Assembly: GCA_913043205.1 (NCBI GenBank)
Contig: CAJWLF010000008.1
Coordinates: forward strand, 1-64,000
Direction of reading: 5' to 3'
Origin: an uncultured Chloroflexota bacterium
Lineage (GTDB): Bacteria; Chloroflexota; UBA11872; VXNJ01
DNA: 64,000 bases
Positions 29,127 to 37,465 of the stretch are shown here, piece by piece. The notes below the pieces were generated by a model. It had not been told where the DNA came from and searched no databases. It saw only the letters and a program-made list of their open reading frames with translations. Numbering within the stretch: the stretch's first letter is position 1; each line of letters opens with the position of its first letter. The position numbers were made by a program, and so were the translations under genes.

Positions 29127-29840
29127 CTATGGTAAAAGACGAGTAACTTTGGACCCAGTTAATTGCCTGAACCCTTCGGCATGGGGGCAACAGGCCTCTA
29201 AACCTCTATAAGCGCTTAATGTGTCATAAGCTAATGTAGTCTCCATCTTGTTGTGTAGTTGCGCATGTTTTTGGGCAGACTCAAACTTAGATAGCAGATC
29301 TTTCTTAATGTTGAGTACTGATGATATATCTACGTAAGTATCGGGAATGATGGAATTTGGTGGAAGTGCATCTATCGCGAATATTGCAGGTGGTGTTAGT
29401 AATGTTGGCCCACCTTCCACACCATTAACTGTGGACATCTCTCCTGCTTTTAACACCTGCTGTGCAATGTTCTTATGGTCAGAGTGGTGGGAACAGGGGT
29501 TATGCGTGAATAATATTTCTGGCTTAACACTTCGTATCAATTCTACTAGTTGAAGGGTTGTGACCGGGTCATCACCCACTGTGAAATCTGATTGTTCAAG
29601 CATGATTAATGAGCAATCTAATATTTGTGCAGATTCGGCAGCTTCTTCAGCCAATTTCTTGCTGATTTGCCAAGGATCTATATCATGCTGTGACAGATTA
29701 CCACTGGTAACATGTGCGATCGTGATCTCGTGATTTTTTCCTAATAGGGACAAAGTGCCCCCACAACAAGCTTCAACTTCGAAAGGGCGACCACCTATAA
29801 CCAGTACTCTCAATGTTTTCCTCAGGTCTTGATTTTGCAT
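29127..29840 (-). CDS. PIG-L / LmbE-like deacetylase family protein (degenerate first metal motif)
   Basis: VLVIGGRPFEVEACCGGTLSLL..., LVELIRSVKPEILFTHNPCSHHSDHKNIAQQV: PIG-L fold; HPDD replaced by RPFE. Confidence 0.8.
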   Translation of the reverse strand: MQNQDLRKTLRVLVIGGRPFEVEACCGGTLSLLGKNHEITIAHVTSGNLSQHDIDPWQISKKLAEEAAESAQILDCSLIMLEQSDFTVGDDPVTTLQLVELIRSVKPEILFTHNPCSHHSDHKNIAQQVLKAGEMSTVNGVEGGPTLLTPPAIFAIDALPPNSIIPDTYVDISSVLNIKKDLLSKFESAQKHAQLHNKMETTLAYDTLSAYRGLEACCPHAEGFRQLTGSKVTRLLP

Positions 29841-29900
29841 AATGCATAGACTGTTTACCTGATTTTGTGTTCCGTATGCAAACTATAATTGTGTGAGTAA

Positions 29901-31181
29901 ATGATGAAACGTTTTCATGACACAGCAATTTTGTGCGTTCGCTCTGGTGATGGAGGGGATGGGTCGCGCCATTTGAGACGTGAGAAATATATCTCAAAAG
30001 GAGGTCCGGATGGTGGTGACGGAGGTAGGGGTGGGCATGTAATATTGCAAGCTACTACTAATGATGCCACATTAATTAGATTTCACTTCAACCAGAAACT
30101 TCGGGCGGGTAGGGGAGGGGACGGTGGGCGAAGTGGTAGTACGGGGGCTGATGGAGAAGATCTGGTTGTTCCGGTTCCCGAGGGCACCTTGGTTATAGAT
30201 AATGACAACGGACAGGTAATTGGGGATCTAATTAAGGCGGATGATCAGCTGGTAGTGGCTGAGGGTGGTGAATCTGGTTTAGGCAATATGCATTTCAAGA
30301 GTTCAACCCATCAAGCGCCTAGGATTTCACTAAAGGGTGGCAAAGGGCAAGAGCGATGGTTAAGGCTTGAACTTAAATTAGTGGCTGATGTGGGATTAGT
30401 TGGTTCTCCTAATGCTGGAAAATCATCTTTGATGAGGCGCATTTCTGCTGCTCGTCCTAAAGTAGCAGCATATCCATTCACAACTTTGAGTCCGGTATTA
30501 GGAGTGGTGACGATGGGGGATTTGAGCCTCATTGCTGCTGACATTCCTGGGCTTATAGAGGGTTCTCATAAAGGGTCTGGACTTGGTGATGACTTTTTGC
30601 GTCATATCGAGCGGACAAGATTTCTTATTCACGTAGTGGATATGTCTGGTAGCTCTGGTGATCCGATGGCCAATTTCGAGAAGATTCGTGTGGAATTAGA
30701 AATGTCTACACGTAAATTGGGTGAACGTCCGTTCGTTGTTGCTGCAAATAAGATGGATCTTGTTGAAGCACAGGGTGAATGGGAAGCGTTTTGTTATGAA
30801 ATGAGCAAAATGGACATACTTGTTTATGGTATATCTGCTGTAACGGGTGATGGAATAGACAATCTTCTGAAAGCTACGTTTGAACAGGTATCCAAAACTT
30901 TCCGCCCAGCCATTTTGGATGAGCCAAGCGAAGTGGTACTGCGGCCTGGACCTGGCGTCAACGCGGTTAGCGTAGAAGAAATTTCGCCTGAAACCTACGT
31001 AGTTTACGGTGATCACGTGGAAAAGCTAGTCTCTAGGATCGATGGTGATGTTCCGGAGGCTATGGATTGGTTGCAGAAGCAATTAGAACGACTAGGCGTA
31101 TGGAAAGAGCTGCGCAGGTCTGGTGCTTCCCCGGGATGTACTATTCAAATAGGTCAAATCGAGTTTGAGTGGGCGGACTAA
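29901..31181 (+). CDS. obgE: Obg/CgtA GTPase
   Basis: GDGGDGSRHLRREKYISKGGPDGGDGGRGGHV (Obg fold), VGSPNAGKSSLMRRISAARPKVAAYPFTTLSPVLG, ADIPGLIEGSHKGSGLGDDFLRHIERT, C-terminal OCT-like domain. Confidence 0.97.
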   Translation: MMKRFHDTAILCVRSGDGGDGSRHLRREKYISKGGPDGGDGGRGGHVILQATTNDATLIRFHFNQKLRAGRGGDGGRSGSTGADGEDLVVPVPEGTLVIDNDNGQVIGDLIKADDQLVVAEGGESGLGNMHFKSSTHQAPRISLKGGKGQERWLRLELKLVADVGLVGSPNAGKSSLMRRISAARPKVAAYPFTTLSPVLGVVTMGDLSLIAADIPGLIEGSHKGSGLGDDFLRHIERTRFLIHVVDMSGSSGDPMANFEKIRVELEMSTRKLGERPFVVAANKMDLVEAQGEWEAFCYEMSKMDILVYGISAVTGDGIDNLLKATFEQVSKTFRPAILDEPSEVVLRPGPGVNAVSVEEISPETYVVYGDHVEKLVSRIDGDVPEAMDWLQKQLERLGVWKELRRSGASPGCTIQIGQIEFEWAD

Positions 31182-31242
31182 CGACTAACTTGCTGTAGCA
31201 TCAACTGATATGAGTAACTGATTGGTTAGCACATATCCCCAT

Positions 31243-31596
31243 TTATTTGTTGTGTGACGCGGTGTACGGAAGAAGCGCCAAATAACGTGAGCGTTTTATT
31301 TGTCTACTCAGTAGTCGCTGGTGGCTAGCGTCTAGCCCCGTCTGACGGCGGTTCAGCAATCTTCCTGAGTCTGTAATGAAGCGCCGCATCATTGCCACGT
31401 CTTTGTAGTCCAAGTTGATACGTCCATCGACCCAATCACCTTCTTCGATTCGAGAGGTTCTTCTTCTTGGCCCTCCTCGGCCTCTTGGTCTGCCGCCTTG
31501 AGTGGTGGAGCGGCCTTCGCGATTGTTATTCTGACGATCATCTTGGTTTCTGCCACCGTATGAGGTTGTCTGTTCTAGTTCTGATTCACCAGTCAT
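31243..31596 (-). CDS. rpsR: 30S ribosomal protein S18 with Arg/Gly-rich N-terminal extension
   Basis: YKDVAMMRRFITDSGRLLNRRQTGLDASHQRLLSRQIKRSRYLALLPYT; follows ssb and rpsF in canonical order. Confidence 0.93.
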   Translation of the reverse strand: MTGESELEQTTSYGGRNQDDRQNNNREGRSTTQGGRPRGRGGPRRRTSRIEEGDWVDGRINLDYKDVAMMRRFITDSGRLLNRRQTGLDASHQRLLSRQIKRSRYLALLPYTASHNK

Positions 31597-31649
31597 GATG
31601 AGTCCTCCTTGTTACTATGAGTGTAGCGTTTGTCCAAATTATGGATTTG

Positions 31650-32114
31650 CTAAAAGGGTAGGTCGTCTGGGTCTATCTCGCCCGGCGACTGTTGGGTTCC
31701 AGAGCTGGACTGCGGGCTCGGTGTTGATCCACTTCCACCGTCGTCCCGACTGCGGGCTAGCAATTGTAATTGATCAGCTTGAACTTCTAGAGAAGTTCTT
31801 GTTTGTCCATCATTCCCGGTCCAGGTGCTAGTGCGAAATCTACCAGAGACGAACACTTGGCTTCCTCTTTGTAAGTAGTTGTTGGCTATTTCAGCCAATC
31901 CACGCCAACAGGAAACCCGAAACCAATCGGTGTTTTCCTCTTCTTGGCCGTCGCGGCCTCGCCTGACGTCCGTTACGGCAACATTAAAGCTAGTCACGGG
32001 CACACCGGTTGAAGTTGACCGCATTTCAGGGTCAGCCCCCAAATTACCTATGATTGTAATTATTTTTGTGCCGCGACTTCGACCCCTTCTTTCATTCCCT
32101 GAATAATCACTCAT
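31650..32114 (-). CDS. ssb: Single-stranded DNA-binding protein
   Basis: ITIIGNLGADPEMRSTSTGVPVTSFNVAVTD...WFRVSCWRGLAEIANNYLQRGSQVFVSGR; acidic C-terminal DPDDLPF tip. Confidence 0.97.
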   Translation of the reverse strand: MSDYSGNERRGRSRGTKIITIIGNLGADPEMRSTSTGVPVTSFNVAVTDVRRGRDGQEEENTDWFRVSCWRGLAEIANNYLQRGSQVFVSGRFRTSTWTGNDGQTRTSLEVQADQLQLLARSRDDGGSGSTPSPQSSSGTQQSPGEIDPDDLPF

Positions 32115-32508
32115 TGGAACTCTCGTCTTTTTGTGTATCTACGACGTATTCCTCATCCTGATTATCGACTACTTCATCTGAATCCCTGACGGACTCTAAT
32201 TTTATTTCAGGGCCGACACCACCTTCGTCTAAAACCAGCAGGTATCTGATTAACCCCTGTTCGAGTCTTAGTGTTTCGTTTAGTTGAGCAATCGAGCTTG
32301 GGTCTGCATCCAGCTTATGAAGCGTATAATAGGCGTCTGTCTTTTTGTCGATGGGGTATGCGAGTTTGCGTCTGCCCCAGTGATGGGTAGACTTAACAGA
32401 TGCTCCTGCGTCAGAAATAAGTTTTTCTAGATGACCTAGTTGTTCATCGGATATCTTGGGTTCATCTTCTATTTCAAAAAGGGAAACCAATTCGTATTTA
32501 CGCACCAC
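32107..32508 (-). CDS. rpsF: 30S ribosomal protein S6
   Basis: KYELVSLFEIEDEPKISDEQLGHLEKLISDAGASVKSTHHWGRRKLAYPIDKKTDAYYTLHKLDADPSSIAQLNETLRLEQGLIRYLLVL. Confidence 0.96.
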   Translation of the reverse strand: MVRKYELVSLFEIEDEPKISDEQLGHLEKLISDAGASVKSTHHWGRRKLAYPIDKKTDAYYTLHKLDADPSSIAQLNETLRLEQGLIRYLLVLDEGGVGPEIKLESVRDSDEVVDNQDEEYVVDTQKDESSNE

Positions 32509-32675
32509 TAATCCTTTCTATGGAGTTACCAGCTTCGAAGCTAACTGAAAAATTACTTCTGCTGGCAGAAAGTTCCTCTTTTGGGTGAGAACTGTCATTC
32601 AAAGAGATAATATCATTTGGGTGTATAACTCGCCCATAAATCGTTTGCACGATATAGCTCTGAGGAGATCTGCCT

Positions 32676-33593
32676 GTGCTTGATACTGACCTGGCTCGTG
32701 CTAGACATCGTTCACGAAATCCATTTTATCGATGGGGTTTCTGGCCCATTCCTATCGATCCTAACGATTATTTAGGCAGCGGTGAGCTGGTGGATATCGG
32801 CATCGGGCGGGTATACATCGAGTCGATTGGAAATGGGAAAGACATAATAATGCTGCCTGGTTTCGCAGGATCCTCTCGTTCCTTTAGAGGGATTGCGAAG
32901 GAATTGCAGGATGACTACCGTGTCCATCTATGTGATTTTCTTGGGTCTGGTCTTTCTGATAAACCGCAGGGAGTGGACCACTCCTGGCGGGGACAGGCCA
33001 GGCAGATCGACGCAATTATGAAGGCTTTGGAGATAAAGAAAGCAATATTGATAGCAAACTCTGGGTCTTCCATGACCTCAATATTTGCAAGCTTTAGGTC
33101 GCCTCGAAGATTTGAGGCACTCGTATTAATATCGCCGTTTTTGGCCCCTAGTATGGCGGCGAAGTGGGGGGCAAAGCTTGCTGGTAATTCCCTATTTTCG
33201 CATTTGATGCCGTTGGTATTGGGCAGTCGTTTTGCAGTGAAGCTAGCGAACCATTTAGGGCATTGCGACAAATCTATGATTAATGACGAAACGATTGATG
33301 AGCAATACTTAGCTCTTGGGAGCCCTGGGTTTTGGGGTTCATTGAAAAGATCTGCTAGATACCTGTATCCAGCCGGAGTACGAGGCATAGCACAGATGAT
33401 CGAAATACCTACTCTGGCGATAATTGCGGAAGCAGATAAAGCATGTGATCTAGAGCGTACACAAGACTTGATTTCAGATATGAGTGGAGGACATTTGGAA
33501 ATCCTTGAGGACTGTGGTCATATGATTCATGCTGAAAGACCTGATTCCGCCGTCCGATTGATACGTGAATTTTTGGGCGCCGAGCCTGAGTAA
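32676..33593 (+). CDS. Alpha/beta hydrolase
   Basis: IIMLPGFAGSSRSFRGIAKELQDDYRVHLCDFLGSGLSDKP; ILIANSGSSMTSIFA; GGHLEILEDCGHMIHAERPD. Confidence 0.87.
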   Translation: MLDTDLARARHRSRNPFYRWGFWPIPIDPNDYLGSGELVDIGIGRVYIESIGNGKDIIMLPGFAGSSRSFRGIAKELQDDYRVHLCDFLGSGLSDKPQGVDHSWRGQARQIDAIMKALEIKKAILIANSGSSMTSIFASFRSPRRFEALVLISPFLAPSMAAKWGAKLAGNSLFSHLMPLVLGSRFAVKLANHLGHCDKSMINDETIDEQYLALGSPGFWGSLKRSARYLYPAGVRGIAQMIEIPTLAIIAEADKACDLERTQDLISDMSGGHLEILEDCGHMIHAERPDSAVRLIREFLGAEPE

Positions 33594-33633
33594 GTGAAAC
33601 AATTCATGGCGATTCGGATATGTAAGTTCTTAT

Positions 33634-34593
33634 TTATTGCGGTGTGGTCAGTGCGCTCGTTAGTTTATCTTCCAATTCTGCTTCGGCAAACAATCCCTCA
33701 AATCTGCTCAGAACTAACTTGTCCTTGATAACAAACACCCATGGTTCTGTGGAGAGGTTCCACATACGTGCTGCTTCGACCCAAGATAACTTGCCTTCTC
33801 TTCGAACAGTGTCTAAGTCAAAAGGTTCGACATGGATGAAATTGGTTGAATGAGGGTGTTTACGATGTATCGCTTCTACTACATCCAAAACAGGTCCGCA
33901 CATCCGGGTTGTACAGTACCCTGGAGTAGCAAAAACTAGGACTAAAGGCTTTGGTTCTTCTAAGGCTCTTGTTATTGTCATTTTGTAGAAGGATGGGTTT
34001 GGGGTGGGGTGAGTGCTAATCCGAGCAAGGCCCTCCAGGGTTTTGAATGTTGGATTTGTTGCAGGGATAGCAGCGTCTCCGGGTCTTGGGGCATTGGTTG
34101 TGTCGACTACTTCGAATGCTAGTTGCGCATATTGCGTGTCTTTTTGAGTGGGTAATTCTATTTCTAATGTTGCTTCCCAATAACCCTCTGAAGGAATATC
34201 AACATCGTCTAATACATACAGGCCCTGGAAACCGGCAAGGGCGATCGGATTTGAGGAGTCTTGCTCAATGATGGCCAAATATTTTGCGTTTATATTGTTA
34301 ATCGTAAATGCAGGCGTCTGGTTGATTGTTGTAATTGTTGCCATAACATTAGCGTTTTCTATAGGGTCGCTCTCTCTAGTCATCAGTTGAAAAGGTATCC
34401 GGATTTTGCCTGGGTAGAATTCTTTGGCCGTTAGAACGGCCACTAGCTGGGTCTGATTAATATCAATTTGTTCAGTCTGCCGTGTTGAAGTGGACAATTC
34501 AGCTGAGCATGCTTGCCAGCAGATTGTGCATATGATGTACAGGCTAATGAGTGTGGTGTTAAGCAGTCTTGATGCCGGCCTGTTATTAAGCAT
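33634..34593 (-). CDS. Secreted/lipoprotein-like protein with C-terminal thioredoxin-like domain
   Basis: N-terminal hydrophobic signal ending in ICWQACSAE; C-terminal LVLVFATPGYCTTRMCGPVLDVVEAIHRKH...FIHVEPFDLD...EPWVFVIKDKLVLSRFEGLF (Trx-like, C-x4-C). Confidence 0.72.
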   Translation of the reverse strand: MLNNRPASRLLNTTLISLYIICTICWQACSAELSTSTRQTEQIDINQTQLVAVLTAKEFYPGKIRIPFQLMTRESDPIENANVMATITTINQTPAFTINNINAKYLAIIEQDSSNPIALAGFQGLYVLDDVDIPSEGYWEATLEIELPTQKDTQYAQLAFEVVDTTNAPRPGDAAIPATNPTFKTLEGLARISTHPTPNPSFYKMTITRALEEPKPLVLVFATPGYCTTRMCGPVLDVVEAIHRKHPHSTNFIHVEPFDLDTVRREGKLSWVEAARMWNLSTEPWVFVIKDKLVLSRFEGLFAEAELEDKLTSALTTPQ

Positions 34594-34710
34594 TTAGATT
34601 TGCAGCTTGCCTTTCGATACGCCAGAGTTTGCGCTAGCATGGTGGGTGATGAGGCATTTACAGGATTAATGATAGTCCACTGTACTGAGTGTGAATGGGA
34701 AAGGCATGAT

Positions 34711-35199
34711 ATGTCGGACGAAATTGTATACGTTTCCAAAGTTATGGTTGATAGAGTAAAGGGTAAGGGCAAGTTGAAGCGTGTATTTGTTCCGGGGGAC
34801 GATGGGCCAGTTTTGATGGGCGTGCATTCAGAAGTTGCCGAATTCTACGGTGAAACCGATGATTCGAACGAGCCTTGTGCGGCTACCTTGGATTATGTTG
34901 TTGGAGCAGCTGCTGGCTGACTGACCGGAACCTTAGGAGGCGCGCTGGAGGCGCGTGGTATTGACGCTACAGATGATAAATTCGTTGCCGATGCAACGGG
35001 TGATGTCGTAAAAGGTGATGATGGAATTTTATTGATCAAGCGAATTCATGTCTCCTATCGACTAATAGTTGACGACGATAAAAGGGAAGCGGCAGAAAGA
35101 GCCCACGGTTTGCATAAGAAGGTCTGTGCCGTGTCGCGTTCTCTGGAGAAGGCAATAGACATTACGACCGAATTGAACATGGAATATTCTGCTAGGTGA
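34711..35199 (+). CDS. OsmC-family protein with in-frame TGA at the expected peroxidatic Cys position: candidate selenoprotein (UGA = Sec at 34918-34920)
   Basis: Reading through TGA: MSDEIVYVSKVMVDRVKGKGKLKRVFVPGDDGPVLMGVHSEVAEFYGETDDSNEPCAATLDYVVGAAAG-U-LTGTLGGALEARGIDATDDKFVADATGDVVKGDDGILLIKRIHVSYRLIVDDDKREAAERAHGLHKKVCAVSRSLEKAIDITTELNMEYSAR*. OsmC pattern on both sides; resolving Cys (HKKVCAVSRS) intact. SD-like gggaaagg before ATG. Confidence 0.85.
34940..34956 (+). promoter_or_regulatory. Candidate bacterial SECIS apical hairpin
   Basis: GCGCGC-UGGAG-GCGCGU: 6-bp stem (5 WC + 1 GU), 5-nt loop UGGAG with G at loop position 2; loop begins 26 nt after the UGA. Confidence 0.6.
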
Positions 35200-35209
35200 G
35201 ATTAAGGTA

Positions 35210-35692
35210 TCAATCAGGCTTGAGCTGATCTTTGGTTTCTAGTACTGAATAACCAGGTTTTACCATACCCATTTTAAGGTATGTGTTGATACCAATGTGG
35301 TTATTGTCGTGGACGTAAAGCCGGAGACCACAATATTCAGAAGAAGCGTCCGCTATTTTTTTGACATGGTTGTACAGACTTCGGAAAACCCCTGACCTCC
35401 TGTCTTCAATTTGGACGTATACACTCTGTATCCATATGATGTTGCTATTGCGCCAGTCGCTCCATTCCAAAGTTATCATCAATTGGCCGGACACTCTTTT
35501 GATCCCGGACTCTGTAATTTCGGCCAAGAAATATGATCCTTTGCTTGGATCCTCTATGGCTGATGCTACTCCCTCTTTTAGCAATGCCCTGTCTAGTGAA
35601 ATGCCCTCTGATTCCAAGGCCAATAGCTCATTAAATCTGACTATAGTGGATATGTCGGATTTGCTTGCTTCTCTAATGCTTATCTTGTTCAT
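35210..35692 (-). CDS. GNAT-family N-acetyltransferase
   Basis: ISIREASKSDISTIVRFNELLA...IIWIQSVYVQIEDRRSGVFRSLYNHVKKIA...GLRLYVHDNNHIGINTYLKMGMVKPGYSVLE. Confidence 0.9.
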   Translation of the reverse strand: MNKISIREASKSDISTIVRFNELLALESEGISLDRALLKEGVASAIEDPSKGSYFLAEITESGIKRVSGQLMITLEWSDWRNSNIIWIQSVYVQIEDRRSGVFRSLYNHVKKIADASSEYCGLRLYVHDNNHIGINTYLKMGMVKPGYSVLETKDQLKPD

Positions 35693-36830
35693 GCATCTGT
35701 AACCTCTTCCTAGCTACCTCAAACTGGAAATTGGACTCGTCCCAGGCTTGTACGCATAATTTTTTGGACAGCCCAGATATGGATTCTAATTTACTGATAT
35801 ACCTACTGCGTCTTTTTCTATATGTATTACTGCAAGATGAAATTCGTTTTGATCCTAGCCCCGGACAGAAGCGGGATTGTTTTCTTCCAGAAACAAACAA
35901 TTTCCCACACTCTCTGCAAGATTTTAGGTAGATTCCAACCTCAGCATTGAAAAGGTCTCTCAAATGAAGATAGGCTGCCTGGATAGGTGCTACCAGTTTT
36001 ATCCCTTGCAACGTTATCGAAGTTTGTTTTAGGTTGTTGACTATACAAAATTCTATTATGGTTTCTGCCATTTCTCGTGGGTGCGCATTTTTCTCGAAAG
36101 TTATTGAACTGTTTAATTTCAGACCGATTGCTAACAGATGGTGAGGTTCAGTAGGGTTAGGCACATGTTGCAATGCGTTAGCGCGACCCTTAAAGTTGTG
36201 TAGCATCAATGATTTACCTTCGTATAGACGAGCTTCGGGAAGGGATTCAGCAATTCCAGATAATTCATGCTGGAACAATATTCGTTCAAGAGTTGCTGTG
36301 GCAGAGTCTCTATGGTGTATTAGCTCCAGTAAAAAGCCGATCGTTTCTGCATGCCGGGAGATCCATATTAAAGGGTCGTAGTGTGTGTTTTCGCTGGGGG
36401 TTAGAGGTCCAAAACTATTGGTTACCCAAGGTGGTATCGGTTGGTTATTCAATGAGTTATCTCGCCATAACTGGGTAAATCCTAGGGATCCCCATTTGGC
36501 CGCAAAGCCTAAGAAATATTCAGGTTTTTGGCTGGCCGCGTGATCGTCTAGTCGTGCTATGTCAGAGACTATCTCAGCATTACTGCGTGCTGCGGTGTTT
36601 ATGAGGTTATATCCGTCTGGTATTTCCTCAGCACCAATGTCGGTGACGATCTGTTTGAGATCTATGTTCTTGTCAGGTGCTATACAAGGCCAGCTTAGCC
36701 TACCTGTAGGATCGGTACGTAATGAGTAAGAGGGTGCTGTAACGCTCGCACATACCCAGTCTGTGTTTTGTTTAAAGCTAACCATGTTTCTAGATTCTGA
36801 TCGTGCTGTATTGTTATTATTGTTTGCCAA
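35673..36830 (-). CDS. Hypothetical protein with C-terminal CGNR-like zinc finger
   Basis: C-terminal LKSCRECGKLFVSGRKQSRFCPGLGSKRISSCSNTYRKRRSRY resembles ABATE/CGNR-type zinc finger. Confidence 0.6.
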   Translation of the reverse strand: MANNNNNTARSESRNMVSFKQNTDWVCASVTAPSYSLRTDPTGRLSWPCIAPDKNIDLKQIVTDIGAEEIPDGYNLINTAARSNAEIVSDIARLDDHAASQKPEYFLGFAAKWGSLGFTQLWRDNSLNNQPIPPWVTNSFGPLTPSENTHYDPLIWISRHAETIGFLLELIHHRDSATATLERILFQHELSGIAESLPEARLYEGKSLMLHNFKGRANALQHVPNPTEPHHLLAIGLKLNSSITFEKNAHPREMAETIIEFCIVNNLKQTSITLQGIKLVAPIQAAYLHLRDLFNAEVGIYLKSCRECGKLFVSGRKQSRFCPGLGSKRISSCSNTYRKRRSRYISKLESISGLSKKLCVQAWDESNFQFEVARKRLQMHEQDKH

Positions 36831-36886
36831 CCCATAAATCGAGTATAGTACACATATTATATCAATTATATAATGTGCCCCAGTAA

Positions 36887-37312
36887 TTGTTTTGTGAGGT
36901 GCCCCTTTTGAGTACTGTGCAAATGATCGAATATGACGTGGCCTCCGATGAAATTCGAAGTATTTATGACGACATTATGGCGACTCGCCAAACTGAAACG
37001 GTCAACAATTTTTGGAAAGTTTTGGCTTCTCGGCCAGATCTTCTGAAAGACACGTGGAATGATGTCAAGAGTGTAATGAGTGCTGGAGAATTGGATCCAT
37101 TAACAAAAGAAATGGTTTATGTCGCCGTAAGCGCTGTTAATGCCTGCGATTACTGTATCAACAGTCATACGGCCGCAGCTCGGTCTAAAGGTATGAGTGA
37201 AGGGATGCTAATGGAGCTTATGGCGGTCGTAGGTATGGCGAACCGAACAAATGCTCTGGCAAACGGGCTTCAAATAGACGTTGACAATGCGTTTCGTAAT
37301 GGTGGTCGTTAA
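36887..37312 (+). CDS. Carboxymuconolactone decarboxylase / AhpD-like family protein
   Basis: LDPLTKEMVYVAVSAVNACDYCINSHTAAARSKGMSEGMLMELMAVVGMANRTNALANGLQ; CxxC-x3-H motif. Confidence 0.9.
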   Translation: MFCEVPLLSTVQMIEYDVASDEIRSIYDDIMATRQTETVNNFWKVLASRPDLLKDTWNDVKSVMSAGELDPLTKEMVYVAVSAVNACDYCINSHTAAARSKGMSEGMLMELMAVVGMANRTNALANGLQIDVDNAFRNGGR

Positions 37313-37465
37313 CGGTTACAACTATAGATTTTTAAAGAATTCCCAATTTGCTTTCAATGTGTCTTGTCTGTCTAACTTGCTTGGAATGTCGTGCCCGCCT
37401 TCGATAATACCAAAGTGGAGTACGCGGCTGGAGTTCAAGCATTCTGTTTCTATTTCTGAAATAAT

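Noticed and set aside
34600-34920. 106-aa standalone ORF from the track
   Set aside because: It is the N-terminal part of the OsmC-like protein before the in-frame TGA; better start is ATG 34711.
36887-37312. AhpD-like gene checked as a second selenoprotein
   Set aside because: Both active-site Cys codons (CDYC) are ordinary Cys; no in-frame TGA.
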